Source: Rhizobiales bacterium 65-79
Lineage (GTDB): Bacteria; Pseudomonadota; Alphaproteobacteria; Rhizobiales; Rhizobiaceae
NCBI GenBank assembly: GCA_001896885.1
Contig: MKRJ01000044.1
Span: 45,714 to 109,713 of the forward strand
Direction of reading: 5' to 3'
Length of the DNA: 64,000 nt
Shown piece after piece: positions 33,807-45,311 of the stretch (position 1 is the stretch's first letter; each line of letters begins with the position of its first letter). The notes under the pieces are model-generated. The model did not search any database. It saw only the letters and a program-made list of their open reading frames with translations, and was not told the origin of the DNA. A program made the position numbers and the translations under genes.

Positions 33807-35021
33807 ATGGCAGCCAGGATCGCCTTCTACGCCCCCATGAAGCCGCCCGACCATGCGATCGCCTCAGGCGACCGCGAGATCGCCCGGCTGATGGCGAGCG
33901 CGCTGGAAGCGGCCGGGTTCGAGGTGGAGATCGCGTCGCGCTTCATCTCGTACCAGAAGCGCCCGGACGCGGGGCGTCTCCGGACCCTCGAGGATGAGGG
34001 CGAAGCGGAAGCAGCGCGGATCATCGAAGACGTTCGCGCCGGACGCCGCGCCGCGCCCGACCTCTGGTTCACCTATCACCCCTACTGCAAGGCGCCGGAC
34101 CGGATCGGCCCGCAGGTCGCGCGCGCGCTTTCCATCCCCTATGTCACGGCCGAGGCGTGCCGGACGCGACAGGGCAGCGGCGCCGACTGGGAAAGTGGGC
34201 GGATGGCGGTGCAGGAAGCGGTCCGGCTGGCCGACATCAATTTCTGCCTGAAACCGTCCGATGAGGCCTATCTGCGCTCGATCCTGCCGGATATGAAAAG
34301 CACCGTTGCGCTCATGCCGTTCCTCGACGCCGATGCCATCCGCGCGGACGCGACCTCCATCGACCCTACGCCGTTTTTCGCGCGACAGGCGCCCCTGATC
34401 GTCGCCGTCGGCATGATGCGGCCGGGCGCGAAGACCCAGTCCTATCGCCTTCTGGCGGAATCGCTTTCCGACCTCGCCGATCGGCCCTGGAACCTCGCCG
34501 TGATCGGCGATGGACCGGAGCGGGGAAATGTCGAGGCGATGTTCGGCTTCGCGTCGAAGGAAGTTCCCGTGGGGGGCGCGCGCAGCGCCGCCGGCGGCAC
34601 CCCGCCGTGGCCCGCCAAGGGCCGCATCCGTTTCACCGGCGCCCTGCCGCATGCCGACGTGCTCGGCTGGATGAGGGCTGCCGACCTGCTGGCCTGGCCC
34701 GGCATCGGCGAGGCGATCGGCATGGTCTATCTGGAAGCGGCCGCATGCCGCCTGCCGGTCGCCGCCTGCGACGTGGCCAATGTCGCAACGGTCGTTTCCG
34801 ACGGCGAAACGGGACTGCTGGCGGGCCAAGCGGAGACCGCCGCCTATCGCGAGGTGCTGAGCCGGCTCCTGTCGGACGAAGCGCTGCGCCGGAGGCTCGG
34901 GGATGGCGGCAGCGAAAAGACCGGCCGCGATCACGGCATCGGCGGCGCGGCGGCAACGCTGAAAACGGCGATCGAGCCTCTGCTCCGGCGATCGATGCGG
35001 CCGGCGGCGCTTGCCCGATGA
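33807..35021 (+). CDS. Glycosyltransferase family 4 protein
   Basis: A 404-aa GT4-like protein. Visible elements are FYAPMKPPDHAIASGDREIARLM at the start (with the glycine-rich loop), LIVAVGMMRPGAKTQSYRLLAESL beginning the donor domain, and WPGIGEAIGMVYLEAAACRLPVAACDV, the EX7E-type donor motif. It shares no close similarity with the GT4 gene at 31323. Its stop overlaps the deacetylase gene (ATGA), so the two are coupled. Confidence 0.85.
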   Translation: MAARIAFYAPMKPPDHAIASGDREIARLMASALEAAGFEVEIASRFISYQKRPDAGRLRTLEDEGEAEAARIIEDVRAGRRAAPDLWFTYHPYCKAPDRIGPQVARALSIPYVTAEACRTRQGSGADWESGRMAVQEAVRLADINFCLKPSDEAYLRSILPDMKSTVALMPFLDADAIRADATSIDPTPFFARQAPLIVAVGMMRPGAKTQSYRLLAESLSDLADRPWNLAVIGDGPERGNVEAMFGFASKEVPVGGARSAAGGTPPWPAKGRIRFTGALPHADVLGWMRAADLLAWPGIGEAIGMVYLEAAACRLPVAACDVANVATVVSDGETGLLAGQAETAAYREVLSRLLSDEALRRRLGDGGSEKTGRDHGIGGAAATLKTAIEPLLRRSMRPAALAR

Positions 35022-35791
35022 GCGTAACCCATGCCCTCGAGCTCGAATTGGCGCGCTGGCGCGAGTTGGGGCTGACGCCGCGCTTCTGGCTCCGCGACGA
35101 CGACGCGACGCGGCCCACGCCGGCGCTCGACCGCCTGCTCGGCCTCGTGCGCCGATACGAGGCGCCGCTGCTGCTCGCCGTGATCCCGGCGGAGGCAATC
35201 GAAGCGCTGGCGGACCTCACCCGGCATGAACCGCTGGTCACGCCGGCCGTCCACGGCTATGCGCACCGCTCGCATATGCCGGACGAGGCGCCGGCGATGG
35301 AACTTGGCGGCGAACGGCCGGTCGATGCCGTTCTCGGCGAACTCCGGGCGGGGCGCGCCCGGCTGCAGCACCTCTTCGGCGAGCGCCTTTCGGGCATCCT
35401 CGTGCCGCCGTGGAACCGGCTGTCGCGAGAGGTTGCGGCGCGCCTGCACGAGGCCGGCTTCACGGCGCTTTCCACCAATTCCTGGCATGAGGACGGCTCG
35501 TCGCTGCCGCAGGTCAACACGCAGATCGACATCATCGACTGGGCGAATGGAAGGCGTGGCCAGACGATCGAATGGGCGATGGGCGAGCTTCTCCGGCGGC
35601 TCGAACAGGCCCGCGAGCGCGGCGGCGCGCCGCTCGGCATATTGAGCCACCATCTTGTCCATGACGAGCGGGCATGGACGACGCTCGAAGCTCTCCATCG
35701 CTACATCAAGGAGCGGGATTTCGTCTTCGAGAGGGCCGATTCCCTGGTCGAGGAAGCATTGAAGCGGCAGGTGAAGCGTCTGCCGGTTTGA
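35018..35791 (+). CDS. Polysaccharide deacetylase family protein
   Basis: A 257-aa protein of the NodB-homology superfamily. RFWLRDDDATRPTPALDRLLGLV holds the catalytic/metal aspartates, HGYAHRSHM the metal histidines, and ILVPPWNRLS a later conserved segment; ILSHHLVHDERAW is near the C-terminus. No signal peptide is visible, so it may act in the cytoplasm on a lipid-linked or precursor sugar. It ends the glycosyltransferase operon, which suggests a product with a de-N-acetylated or deacetylated sugar. Confidence 0.85.
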   Translation: MSVTHALELELARWRELGLTPRFWLRDDDATRPTPALDRLLGLVRRYEAPLLLAVIPAEAIEALADLTRHEPLVTPAVHGYAHRSHMPDEAPAMELGGERPVDAVLGELRAGRARLQHLFGERLSGILVPPWNRLSREVAARLHEAGFTALSTNSWHEDGSSLPQVNTQIDIIDWANGRRGQTIEWAMGELLRRLEQARERGGAPLGILSHHLVHDERAWTTLEALHRYIKERDFVFERADSLVEEALKRQVKRLPV

Positions 35792-35863
35792 TTCCGGCGA
35801 TGGAGCGAAGCTGTTGATTTTAATTTAAAATCCCGGAATCGCCGGCGACGCGGAAATGCTCAG

Positions 35864-36023
35864 GCATGGATTCCCGGGTCGCGCCCTTCGCTTCGCTCGG
35901 GCTTGCCCGAGAATGACGAAGCAACGGGGCCTCCGAAGTCGCGATTTGGGCCAGAACTCCATGACTTCGTCATCCAATGGCGGAGCAGGCCGGAAAGGCC
36001 GTCGCGGAGACCATGGGATCCAT
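35864..36023. repeat. Degenerate inverted repeat element
   Basis: CATGGATTCCC on the left is mirrored by GGGATCCATG on the right, and GAATGACGAAG by CTTCGTCATCC in the middle. Related palindromic parts such as CCCGGGTCGCG lie inside. It fills most of the 35792-36076 gap between converging operons; no gene was found there. It resembles the element at 53912-54032 in design. Confidence 0.5.
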
Positions 36024-36076
36024 GCCCGAGAACTCTCCATGCCACCGGCGATCAAAGGCCGCCGGCGAAGGCCCGC

Positions 36077-37264
36077 TCACCACGCCGTATGATAGGGGTC
36101 GGCCGCGTCGCGCAGTCCGTCGCCGAGGAAGTTGAAGGCGAGGATGACCAGGATCACCGGAACCACCGGCAGGATCAGCCAGGGATAGAGCGCCACGACG
36201 TTGATGTTCTGCGCCTCGTTCAGGAGCACGCCCCAGCTCGTCACCGGCGGGCGCAGGCCGAGGCCAAGGAAGGAAAGCGCCGTCTCGCCGAGGATCATGG
36301 TCGGGATGGTGATGGTCGCCGAGGCGATCAGATGGCTCATGAAGCCGGGGATCAGATGGCGGAAGATGATGCGCCGCGGCCCTGCGCCCATCAGCTCGGC
36401 GGCCAGCACGTAATCCTCTTCCCTCAGCGACAGGAGCTTCGAGCGGACGGCGCGCGCCAGCGCCGTCCAGTCGATCAGGCCGAGGATGATGGTGATTCCG
36501 AAATAGACCAGCACCGGGCTCCAGTCGACCGGCATGATGGCGGCCAGCGCCAGCCATAGCGGGATCGAGGGCAGGCTCTGCAGCACTTCGATGATACGCT
36601 GGACGATGATATCCGCCCAGCCGCCGTAATAGCCGGCGAGCCCCCCGATCGAAATGCCGAGCACGAAGGAGATCGTGATGCCGATGAGGCCGATCGTCAG
36701 CGAGATGCGCGTGCCGTAGATGATGCGGGACAGGAGATCGCGGCCGAGCCGGTCGGTGCCGAGCAGGAACACGCCGGGCGAGCCTTCCGCCGCGCAGAAG
36801 AGGTGCAGCCGGGCCTCGAACAGGCCCCAGAAGCGGTAACGGTCGCCCTCGCAGAAGAAGCGCAGCTTCTCGATCCTGTTCCGGTCGATCGGATATTCGC
36901 GTTTCAGGATGTCCATGTTGAGGTGGTAGGTCGTGCCGTAGACGAAAGGCCCCACGAACTTGCCGTCATGGAAAAGATGCACCTGCTGCGGGGGCATGTA
37001 GATGTTGTCGGCGTGCCGGTCGCCCAGCGCATAGGGCGCCAGGAACTCGCTGATCAGGATCGAGCCGTAGATCAGGGCGAGGAAGATGCCGGACACCAGC
37101 GCCGCGCGGTGACGCTTGAACTTCCACCACATGAGGCGGAACTGCGAGGCGAGATAGACACGCTCCTGGATCGGCGACAGCTTGTCGATCGATTTCGGAT
37201 CGAAAGGCTCGGCCGAGACGAAATGCGTGATCGGCGCGCCGTCCGGCGGCAGCGGCGAACTCAC
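36077..37264 (-). CDS. Peptide-type ABC transporter permease (OppC/YejE-like)
   Basis: A 395-aa permease with a long N-terminal part, as in YejE: cytoplasmic SKIDKLSPIQERVYLASQ-like start, one helix, then a periplasmic stretch of about 130 residues before the five-helix core. The EAA-type motif is YVLAAELMGAGPRRIIFRHLIPGF. The GTG start at 37264 overlaps the preceding permease stop. It is the last gene of the operon. Substrate class (oligopeptide or other) comes from the family 5 binding protein. Confidence 0.88.
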   Translation of the reverse strand: MSSPLPPDGAPITHFVSAEPFDPKSIDKLSPIQERVYLASQFRLMWWKFKRHRAALVSGIFLALIYGSILISEFLAPYALGDRHADNIYMPPQQVHLFHDGKFVGPFVYGTTYHLNMDILKREYPIDRNRIEKLRFFCEGDRYRFWGLFEARLHLFCAAEGSPGVFLLGTDRLGRDLLSRIIYGTRISLTIGLIGITISFVLGISIGGLAGYYGGWADIIVQRIIEVLQSLPSIPLWLALAAIMPVDWSPVLVYFGITIILGLIDWTALARAVRSKLLSLREEDYVLAAELMGAGPRRIIFRHLIPGFMSHLIASATITIPTMILGETALSFLGLGLRPPVTSWGVLLNEAQNINVVALYPWLILPVVPVILVILAFNFLGDGLRDAADPYHTAW

Positions 37265-38259
37265 TTGTCCCTCCCCGCCTGCAGGCGGATGCGCGGATCG
37301 AGAAGCGCGAGCGCGATGTCCGAGATGAGGACGCCGGCCACCGTCAGCGCCGCGAGGAACATCAGGAACGAACCGGCCAGATACATGTCCTGGCTCTGCA
37401 GCGCCCGGATCAGGAGCGGCCCGGTCGTTTCCAGCGAAAGTACGATCGAGACCACGACGGCGCCGGAAATCACCGAGGGCAGGATGCCGCCGATATCGGA
37501 GATGAAGAAGTTGAGCGCCATGCGGAGCGGATATTTGACCAGCGCCCGCAAGGGCGGCACGCCCTTGGCGCGGGCGGTAACCACGTATTGCTTCTGCAGT
37601 TCGTCGAGGAGGTTGGCGCGCAGCCGCCGGATCATGGCCGCCGTGCCGGACGTGCCGATGACGATGACGGGTATCACCATGTGCTCGGCGATCGACCAGA
37701 ACTTGCCCCAGCTCATCGGCTGGCCCAGATATCTCGCGTCCATCATGTGCCCGATCGAGACGCCGAACCAGATATTGGCGAGATACATTAGGATCAGCGC
37801 CAGCAGGAAATTCGGCGTGGCGAGACCGAGCAGACCGAGGAAGGTCAGGCCGTAATCGCCCCAGGAATATTGCCGCACCGCGGAGTATATTCCTATCGGG
37901 AAAGCGACGAGCCAGGTGAAGATGATGGTGACCACCGAGATCAGCACGGTCAGGTAAAGCCGGCTGCCGATCACCTGCGTCACCGGCATCTCGTATTCGA
38001 AAGAATAGCCGAAATCGCCGTGCATCATGCCGAGCACCCACAGGCCGTACTGCTCGATCATCGGCTTGTCGAAACCGTATTCATGCTTGAGGAAGGCGAT
38101 CTTGTTGGGATCGACGGTCTCGCCCTGCGCCTGCAACTCGGCGATGTAGGTCTCGAAATAATCGCCGGGCGGAAGCTGGATGATGAAGAAAATGAGCAGG
38201 CTGATGAGAAGCAGCGTCGGTATTGCGGCGAACACGCGGAAAATGATGTAGCGGATCAC
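37261..38259 (-). CDS. Peptide-type ABC transporter permease (OppB/YejB-like)
   Basis: A 332-aa permease. N-terminal YIIFRVFAAIPTLLLISLLIFFI, GFDKPMIEQYGLWVLGMMHGDFGYSF and the EAA-type motif YVVTARAKGVPPLRALVKYPLRMAL are typical of the OppB family. The start is GTG at 38259, overlapping the binding-protein stop by four bases, so coupling continues along the operon. Confidence 0.9.
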   Translation of the reverse strand: MIRYIIFRVFAAIPTLLLISLLIFFIIQLPPGDYFETYIAELQAQGETVDPNKIAFLKHEYGFDKPMIEQYGLWVLGMMHGDFGYSFEYEMPVTQVIGSRLYLTVLISVVTIIFTWLVAFPIGIYSAVRQYSWGDYGLTFLGLLGLATPNFLLALILMYLANIWFGVSIGHMMDARYLGQPMSWGKFWSIAEHMVIPVIVIGTSGTAAMIRRLRANLLDELQKQYVVTARAKGVPPLRALVKYPLRMALNFFISDIGGILPSVISGAVVVSIVLSLETTGPLLIRALQSQDMYLAGSFLMFLAALTVAGVLISDIALALLDPRIRLQAGRDK

Positions 38260-40177
38260 TGCGCGCCGTCCTCGTCGTACCAGAAGGTATCCGGCATATA
38301 GATGCCGAAATAGGCGCCCGGTGCAAACGAATAGACGCCCTCCTTCGGCACGTTGCGCAGGCGCGAGTTGATCACGACCGGCTGATAGACGCTGTTCACG
38401 GTGCCGATGGTGAAGACCTGGTCGGTGAAGATGAACAGCATCTTTTCCCAGATGGCGCGGCGCTCCGCGGTCGTCGAGGTGACCCGCCAGGCATGGTAGA
38501 GGTCGAGCAGTTCCTTGGCCGCCGGCAGGTCGACCGGCTCGCCCGCCTTGCCCATGGTCTCGGTGTACTGGCCCCATTTCGGCCAGTTGCCTTGCGCCGA
38601 GGAGACGGGCGCCAGTTCTTCCGGCGGGAGGTCCGCCGTGGCCACCCCGATGCTCAGGCCGCTCCACATCGAGATCAGCGTATCGCCGGCGAGAAAGCGG
38701 CGGCGCATGACTTCCAGGTTGAGCGAACGCTGGTACACCTTGAGCCCGATGTCGCCCCAATAGGCGCGCACCAGTTCCATGACATCGGACTGCTCGACGC
38801 TGCCGGCCAGTTCGACGACGAGTTCCGCCCGTCGGCCGTCAGGCAGGAGCCGGGTGCCGTTGTCGTTGCGCTTCAGACCCATCTCGTCGAGGAGGCGGTT
38901 CGCCTGGGCGGGATCGAAGGCTGCCCAGGCCTCGTCATAGCTCTTCTTGTAGAGCGGCGAGGCCGGCAGCACCGTGTTCGACGCCTCGCGCGCCAGGCCG
39001 AAATAGAATTGCTGGTTGATCTCGTGACGATCTATCGCCAGCGACAGCGCGCGGCGGAAGCGCACGTCGCGCAGGACGCCGCGCCAGACCTTGTCGTTGG
39101 TGTTTAGGTTGGGCAGGAAGGCCACCTCCGAACCGGTGCCGTCGCGCCAGAGGTCCACATGGATGGGATGCTGCTTCTCGGCCTGCTTCAGGAAAGTATA
39201 GTTGTCGAAGCGCAGGTAGCGGGCCTGCAGGTCGCTCTCGCCGGCGCCGGTCTTGGCCGGGATGATCTCGGCGGAACTGATGGAGAGATAGACGGTGGAG
39301 ATATAGGGCAGCTGGCGTCCGTTTCCGTCGACACGGTGGAAATACGGATTGCGCTGGAAGACGAAGCGTTCGGCGGGCGGCGGCGTGGTATTCATCCACG
39401 GCTCAAGCGTGGGGAGTTCCGGGTTCTCGGGCCGGTACTGCCGCGACATGACCGTATGCAGGGCCACCCAGTCGCGCATCCGTTGCGAGGTTATCAGTTC
39501 GGCAAGCTTTTGCGGATCGGCGTATTTCTTGTGGAACTGCTTCAGGTAGTGCGCCGGCATGAAGATGTAGTTGGGGCTGCCGCCGGCGAGCGAAGGCAGG
39601 AAGAGCGGGTTGGGCTTGTCCCAACTGTAACGGACCGTGACCTCGTCGAGCACTTCGAAGACCGGCGGCTTGCCTTCGACCAGCATCTGCTGCGAGGGGC
39701 CGCCACGCGACAGTTTCTTGTTGAGCGACACGTCCTCCCAGCAATAGCGGAAATCCTCGGAGGTGAAGGGCTTGCCGTCCGACCATTTGTGGCCCTTGCG
39801 CAGATGCAGCGTGAAGATGCGTCCTTCCTCGACCTCGAAATTCTCGAGGATGTCGGGCACGAGGTTGAGATCGGGATCGAAGACGACCAGCCGCGCGTAG
39901 GAATAGACGGTCATCATGCGGATGTCCTTGTCCTCCGCCATGATCATCCGGAGCGCGCGGCCATAGCGCCCGTCGGCCTTGCGCAGCGCCGCCATGTCCA
40001 CCACCCGGGGCTTCTCTGGCAGGCGCGAGGCCAGCGGCGGCAGGTCGCCCGCCGTCACGCCGGCGGCGAGGTCGGGCGGTTCCCCGGCTGCGGCAAAGCC
40101 CGATCCGGACAGCAACGGAAGCGACGCGGCGGACAATACGAGTTTGGAAAAGCTCCGGCGGGACCAGCGGCGCGCGC

Positions 40178-40181
<4 letters not shown>
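38256..40181 (-). CDS. ABC transporter substrate-binding protein, family 5
   Basis: A 641-aa family 5 extracellular solute-binding protein, long as in YejA. It begins MSARRWSRRSFSKLVLSAAS, a twin-arginine (RRSFSKL) signal, so export folded by Tat is likely. Family segments include LHLRKGHKWSDGKPFTSEDF and DVRFRRALSLAIDRHEINQQ. The start overlaps the ATPase stop. Related systems import oligopeptides, microcin-like peptides or opines; the ligand here cannot be read from sequence. Confidence 0.9.
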
Positions 40182-42070
<1,889 letters not shown>

Positions 42071-42164
42071 CACTCTCCTCCGACGGCACATAGCGGCGGC
42101 AGCAATGGCCAGGCCGGCATGCATGTCATCTTCGCCCGGATGTTATTGACGTGCCGGCTCCGGA

Positions 42165-42178
42165 GCAAATGCATTTGC
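42165..42178. promoter_or_regulatory. Perfect 14-bp palindrome upstream of the peptide ABC operon
   Basis: GCAAATGCATTTGC is fully self-complementary. It lies 94 bp before the first gene of the minus-strand ABC operon and just after the phosphatase stop. It suits a dimeric repressor or activator site; the regulator is unknown. Confidence 0.4.
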
Positions 42179-42182
42179 AAGG

Positions 42183-42785
42183 TCAGATGCATGAGAGGCC
42201 ATTTCCGTCCCAGCAAAAGAGCGCGTCATGCGGAACGGGGAACGCCATCGCGGCGTCCTGCGTCATTCCCGCAAGCATCCCGGCCATCACCTTGATGTTG
42301 CCGGCATGCGACACGAGGAGCGCGGGCCGCCCCGGATCGAGATCGGAAAGGAAGCCCGCCATGCGGCGCGCCAGATCGGCGTAGCTGTCGCCGCCATGGC
42401 GATCGAAGTTCCAGCGGTCCGCCTTGCGCAGGCGCCGCTCCTCCGGAAAGCTCGCCTTCACCTCCAGCGTCGTCATGCCTTCCCAGCGGCCGAAGGAAGC
42501 CTCGGCGAGACGCACATCGACGTTGACCCGGCTTTCCGGAATGCCCATCTCCACCACCACGGCTTCGATCGTCTCGCGGGCACGGCCGAGCGGCGAGGCA
42601 TAGACGGCGATCGCGGACGGCTCCAGCCCGAGATGCTCCAGATGCGCCTTCAGCTTCCTGCCGTTCCGCGCCGCCTGCCGCCGGCCCTCGGCCGTCAGCG
42701 GATGGTCGCTCCGACCCTGGAAGCGACCCTCTTCGTTCCAGCGGGTCTGGCCATGCCGCATTGCGAAGAGCAGGTGTTTGACCAT
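42183..42785 (-). CDS. Histidine phosphatase family protein
   Basis: A 200-aa phosphoglycerate mutase-like enzyme with the catalytic RHGQTRWN motif at the N-terminus, SPLGRARETI, and the second histidine in LLVSHAGNIK. Such proteins hydrolyse small phosphorylated metabolites; the motif set suits a phosphatase rather than the glycolytic mutase, because length and surrounding residues differ. It is divergent from the MscS gene and upstream of the peptide ABC operon, 112 bp away. Confidence 0.9.
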   Translation of the reverse strand: MVKHLLFAMRHGQTRWNEEGRFQGRSDHPLTAEGRRQAARNGRKLKAHLEHLGLEPSAIAVYASPLGRARETIEAVVVEMGIPESRVNVDVRLAEASFGRWEGMTTLEVKASFPEERRLRKADRWNFDRHGGDSYADLARRMAGFLSDLDPGRPALLVSHAGNIKVMAGMLAGMTQDAAMAFPVPHDALFCWDGNGLSCI

Positions 42786-42860
42786 ATTTCCCGATTCGGA
42801 GCGACAGGAACGGCTACGGGCGTATAAATGACGACGCCATATCGTGCTATTGGAAAGAAC

Positions 42861-45311
42861 ATGGATTTCAGGACCATCGCGATCGGCACATTCCTCCTGC
42901 GCCTGACGCTTTTCGTTGCCGCGGCGGTCGTGATCGGCGCAGGCACGCCGGCGCTGGCCGCGAACTCGCTTCTGAGCAAGGTTGAGAAATCGGCGCAGAC
43001 GCCGCAGCCGGGATCGCTCGATTCCTTCCTCGAGGAAGCGCGCAAGGCCGGCTCGACCGTCATCGTGGTCAAGCCGGACGAGCCGAAGAAGGCCGAACGG
43101 CCCGAGACGATGAGCATGTCCCTTTCCAGCACCACGCTTCTGCAGGCGCGCTCGAACGTCTCCAAGATGTTCCACAACACCGAGCTGTTCGTAGCCGGCC
43201 TGCCCGCCATCCTGAAATCGGAAGGCGCGGACGGATCGCTCTTCTGGGTGGCGCAGGCGCTGGTGACGGCTATCGGCGGCCTGATGCTCGGCACGCTGCT
43301 CTTCCGGGCGACGGCCCGGTGGGGGCGCGACCATTTCCGCTACGTCTACAATCCGAACGAGATGCGGCGCTCCGGCAAGCTGCAATATTTGCTCGGCCGG
43401 GCCGGATGGATGCTGGTCTCGACGGCAATGATGCTCGTCACGGCATTCCTGGTGGCGCTGATCTTCGACACCGGCGAGGAGGCATCGCGAAAGACGATCT
43501 TCGTGATCATCACGACCTATGCCGGCTACAAGATATTGCGGCACGTGATCCTCTACAATTTCCTGGCGCCGGACGTGCCCGCGCACCGGCTCATCAATCT
43601 TTCGAACGAAGCGGCGCACAGGCTCTACCGGGGCTGGTCGGTGGTGCTCGGCGTCTCGGCCTTCATCATCGGCGTCTGCCGGTGGATCCAGGAGCTGGAG
43701 CTGAACGGCGACGCGCAGAGGCTGGGCTTCATCGTCGGCATGCTTATTTCCGCGATCATGTTCGGCGCCCTGGCGATCCGGCATCGCGGCGAGCTCTACG
43801 ACATATTGCTCGGCACGGGCGGCGCCCGGCGCACGCCGACATGGCGGCGGGTCGCGGCGCTTTCGGCGCTGCCGCTCATCCTCGTCTATCTGGCCGCGGC
43901 CTGGTTCGTCAGTTCGGTGCGGCTGTCGCTCGGCTTTCCGGGCGGCTATATCCTGGTCGGCGCTCCGATCATCGTCTTCATCGGCGCGATCCTCGCCTAT
44001 GGCGTCGCCATCTATATCCTAGAACTTATCTACGAGGCGCGCGCGACCGCGTTCCGGCGCGAGCAGATCCTGAAATCGCTGGCCGAGAACCGCGCATGGC
44101 GGCGGGCGCAGGCGGCGAAGGAAATCGCCGCCAACCGCAGCGAAGACGAGCGGGACCTCCTCGAGGACGGCGAGGAGATGAGCGTCCATACGCCGGTCGA
44201 AAGGCCGAAGGACCGGCCGCGCGAATTCGCGCCCGCGTTCAAGGATTTCTTCGAGAACGCCATCCTGGCCGTGATCCTGGTCGTTTCGGCGGGCGGGCTT
44301 GCGCGGCTGTGGGGCGTCAACATGGACAGCGAGTTCGGCCAGATGCTGAACTCCACGCTCGACATCCTGCTCATCCTGTTCCTGGCGGCGTCGAGCTACC
44401 GCGCCATCAACAACTTCATCGACACCAAGATCATCGAGGAAGGCGGCAGCCTCGACGACCATCCCGTCAACCCCGGCGAAGGGGAAGGCGAGGTGGGTCG
44501 CGGCCAGTCGCGGCTGGCGACGCTTTTGCCGGTGTTCCGCAACGTCATCATCTGCGCGATCGTGCTGTTCGCCTTCATTTTCGTGCTCTCCTATCTCGGC
44601 GTGAATGTCGGGCCGCTCTTCGCGGGCGCCGGGCTGGTCGGCATCGCCATCGGCTTCGGCGCGCAGACGCTGATCCGGGACATCTTCTCCGGCGCCTTCT
44701 TCCTGATCGACGACGCCTTCCGCAAAGGCGAATATGTCGAGATCGGCCAGGTGAAGGGCGTGGTCGAGAAAATCTCCATGCGCTCCTTCCAGCTCCGTCA
44801 TCATCTGGGCGCGCTGCACACGGTGCCGTTCGGCGAAATCAAGCAGCTGACCAACTATTCGCGCGACTGGGTGATGATGAAGCTGCCGCTCAGGCTGACC
44901 TACGACACCGATGTCGAGAAGGTGCGCAAGCTCATCAAGAAGCTCGGCCAGCAATTGCTTGAGGACCCGGTGATCGGGCCGCTCTTCATGCAGCCGCTGA
45001 AGTCGCAGGGCGTCTACGCCATGGAGGATTCGGCCATGATCATCCGCGTCAAATACATGACGCGGCCGGGCGACCAGTTCGTCACGCGCAAGGTGATCTA
45101 TGCGGCGATCCGCGAGATCTTCCAGCGGGAAGGCATCCATTTCGCGCATCGCGAGGTGACGGTCCGGCTAGCGGACGGCGTCCACGCGGAGAACCTCACC
45201 CCGGAGGAGCGCGAAGCCGTCGCCGGTTCCGTCCGCTCCGTCATCGACGAGGAGGAGGCGAAGCACAAGAAGCTGCCGAATTCGAGCAAAGCCGCGGCAA
45301 GCGCGCTTTGA
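42861..45311 (+). CDS. Mechanosensitive ion channel (MscS family), large form
   Basis: An 816-aa inner-membrane channel. It has an N-terminal signal/anchor, a periplasmic segment of about 70 residues, around ten helices and then the MscS core: pore helix AGAGLVGIAIGFGAQTLIRDIFSGAFF with the beta domain GEYVEIGQVKGVVEKISMRSFQLR after it. It is much larger than E. coli MscS and comparable to MscM/YbdG-like forms. It protects against osmotic downshift. The ATG at 42861 with GGAAAG upstream was chosen; ATG 42828 would add 11 residues. Its stop overlaps the methyltransferase start. Confidence 0.92.
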   Translation: MDFRTIAIGTFLLRLTLFVAAAVVIGAGTPALAANSLLSKVEKSAQTPQPGSLDSFLEEARKAGSTVIVVKPDEPKKAERPETMSMSLSSTTLLQARSNVSKMFHNTELFVAGLPAILKSEGADGSLFWVAQALVTAIGGLMLGTLLFRATARWGRDHFRYVYNPNEMRRSGKLQYLLGRAGWMLVSTAMMLVTAFLVALIFDTGEEASRKTIFVIITTYAGYKILRHVILYNFLAPDVPAHRLINLSNEAAHRLYRGWSVVLGVSAFIIGVCRWIQELELNGDAQRLGFIVGMLISAIMFGALAIRHRGELYDILLGTGGARRTPTWRRVAALSALPLILVYLAAAWFVSSVRLSLGFPGGYILVGAPIIVFIGAILAYGVAIYILELIYEARATAFRREQILKSLAENRAWRRAQAAKEIAANRSEDERDLLEDGEEMSVHTPVERPKDRPREFAPAFKDFFENAILAVILVVSAGGLARLWGVNMDSEFGQMLNSTLDILLILFLAASSYRAINNFIDTKIIEEGGSLDDHPVNPGEGEGEVGRGQSRLATLLPVFRNVIICAIVLFAFIFVLSYLGVNVGPLFAGAGLVGIAIGFGAQTLIRDIFSGAFFLIDDAFRKGEYVEIGQVKGVVEKISMRSFQLRHHLGALHTVPFGEIKQLTNYSRDWVMMKLPLRLTYDTDVEKVRKLIKKLGQQLLEDPVIGPLFMQPLKSQGVYAMEDSAMIIRVKYMTRPGDQFVTRKVIYAAIREIFQREGIHFAHREVTVRLADGVHAENLTPEEREAVAGSVRSVIDEEEAKHKKLPNSSKAAASAL

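Noticed and set aside
36077..38041. 654-residue reading frame extending the OppC-like permease upstream
   Set aside because: The first 258 residues are the antisense-type shadow of the OppB-like permease in another frame; the GTG at 37264 overlaps the OppB stop exactly and gives a normal permease.
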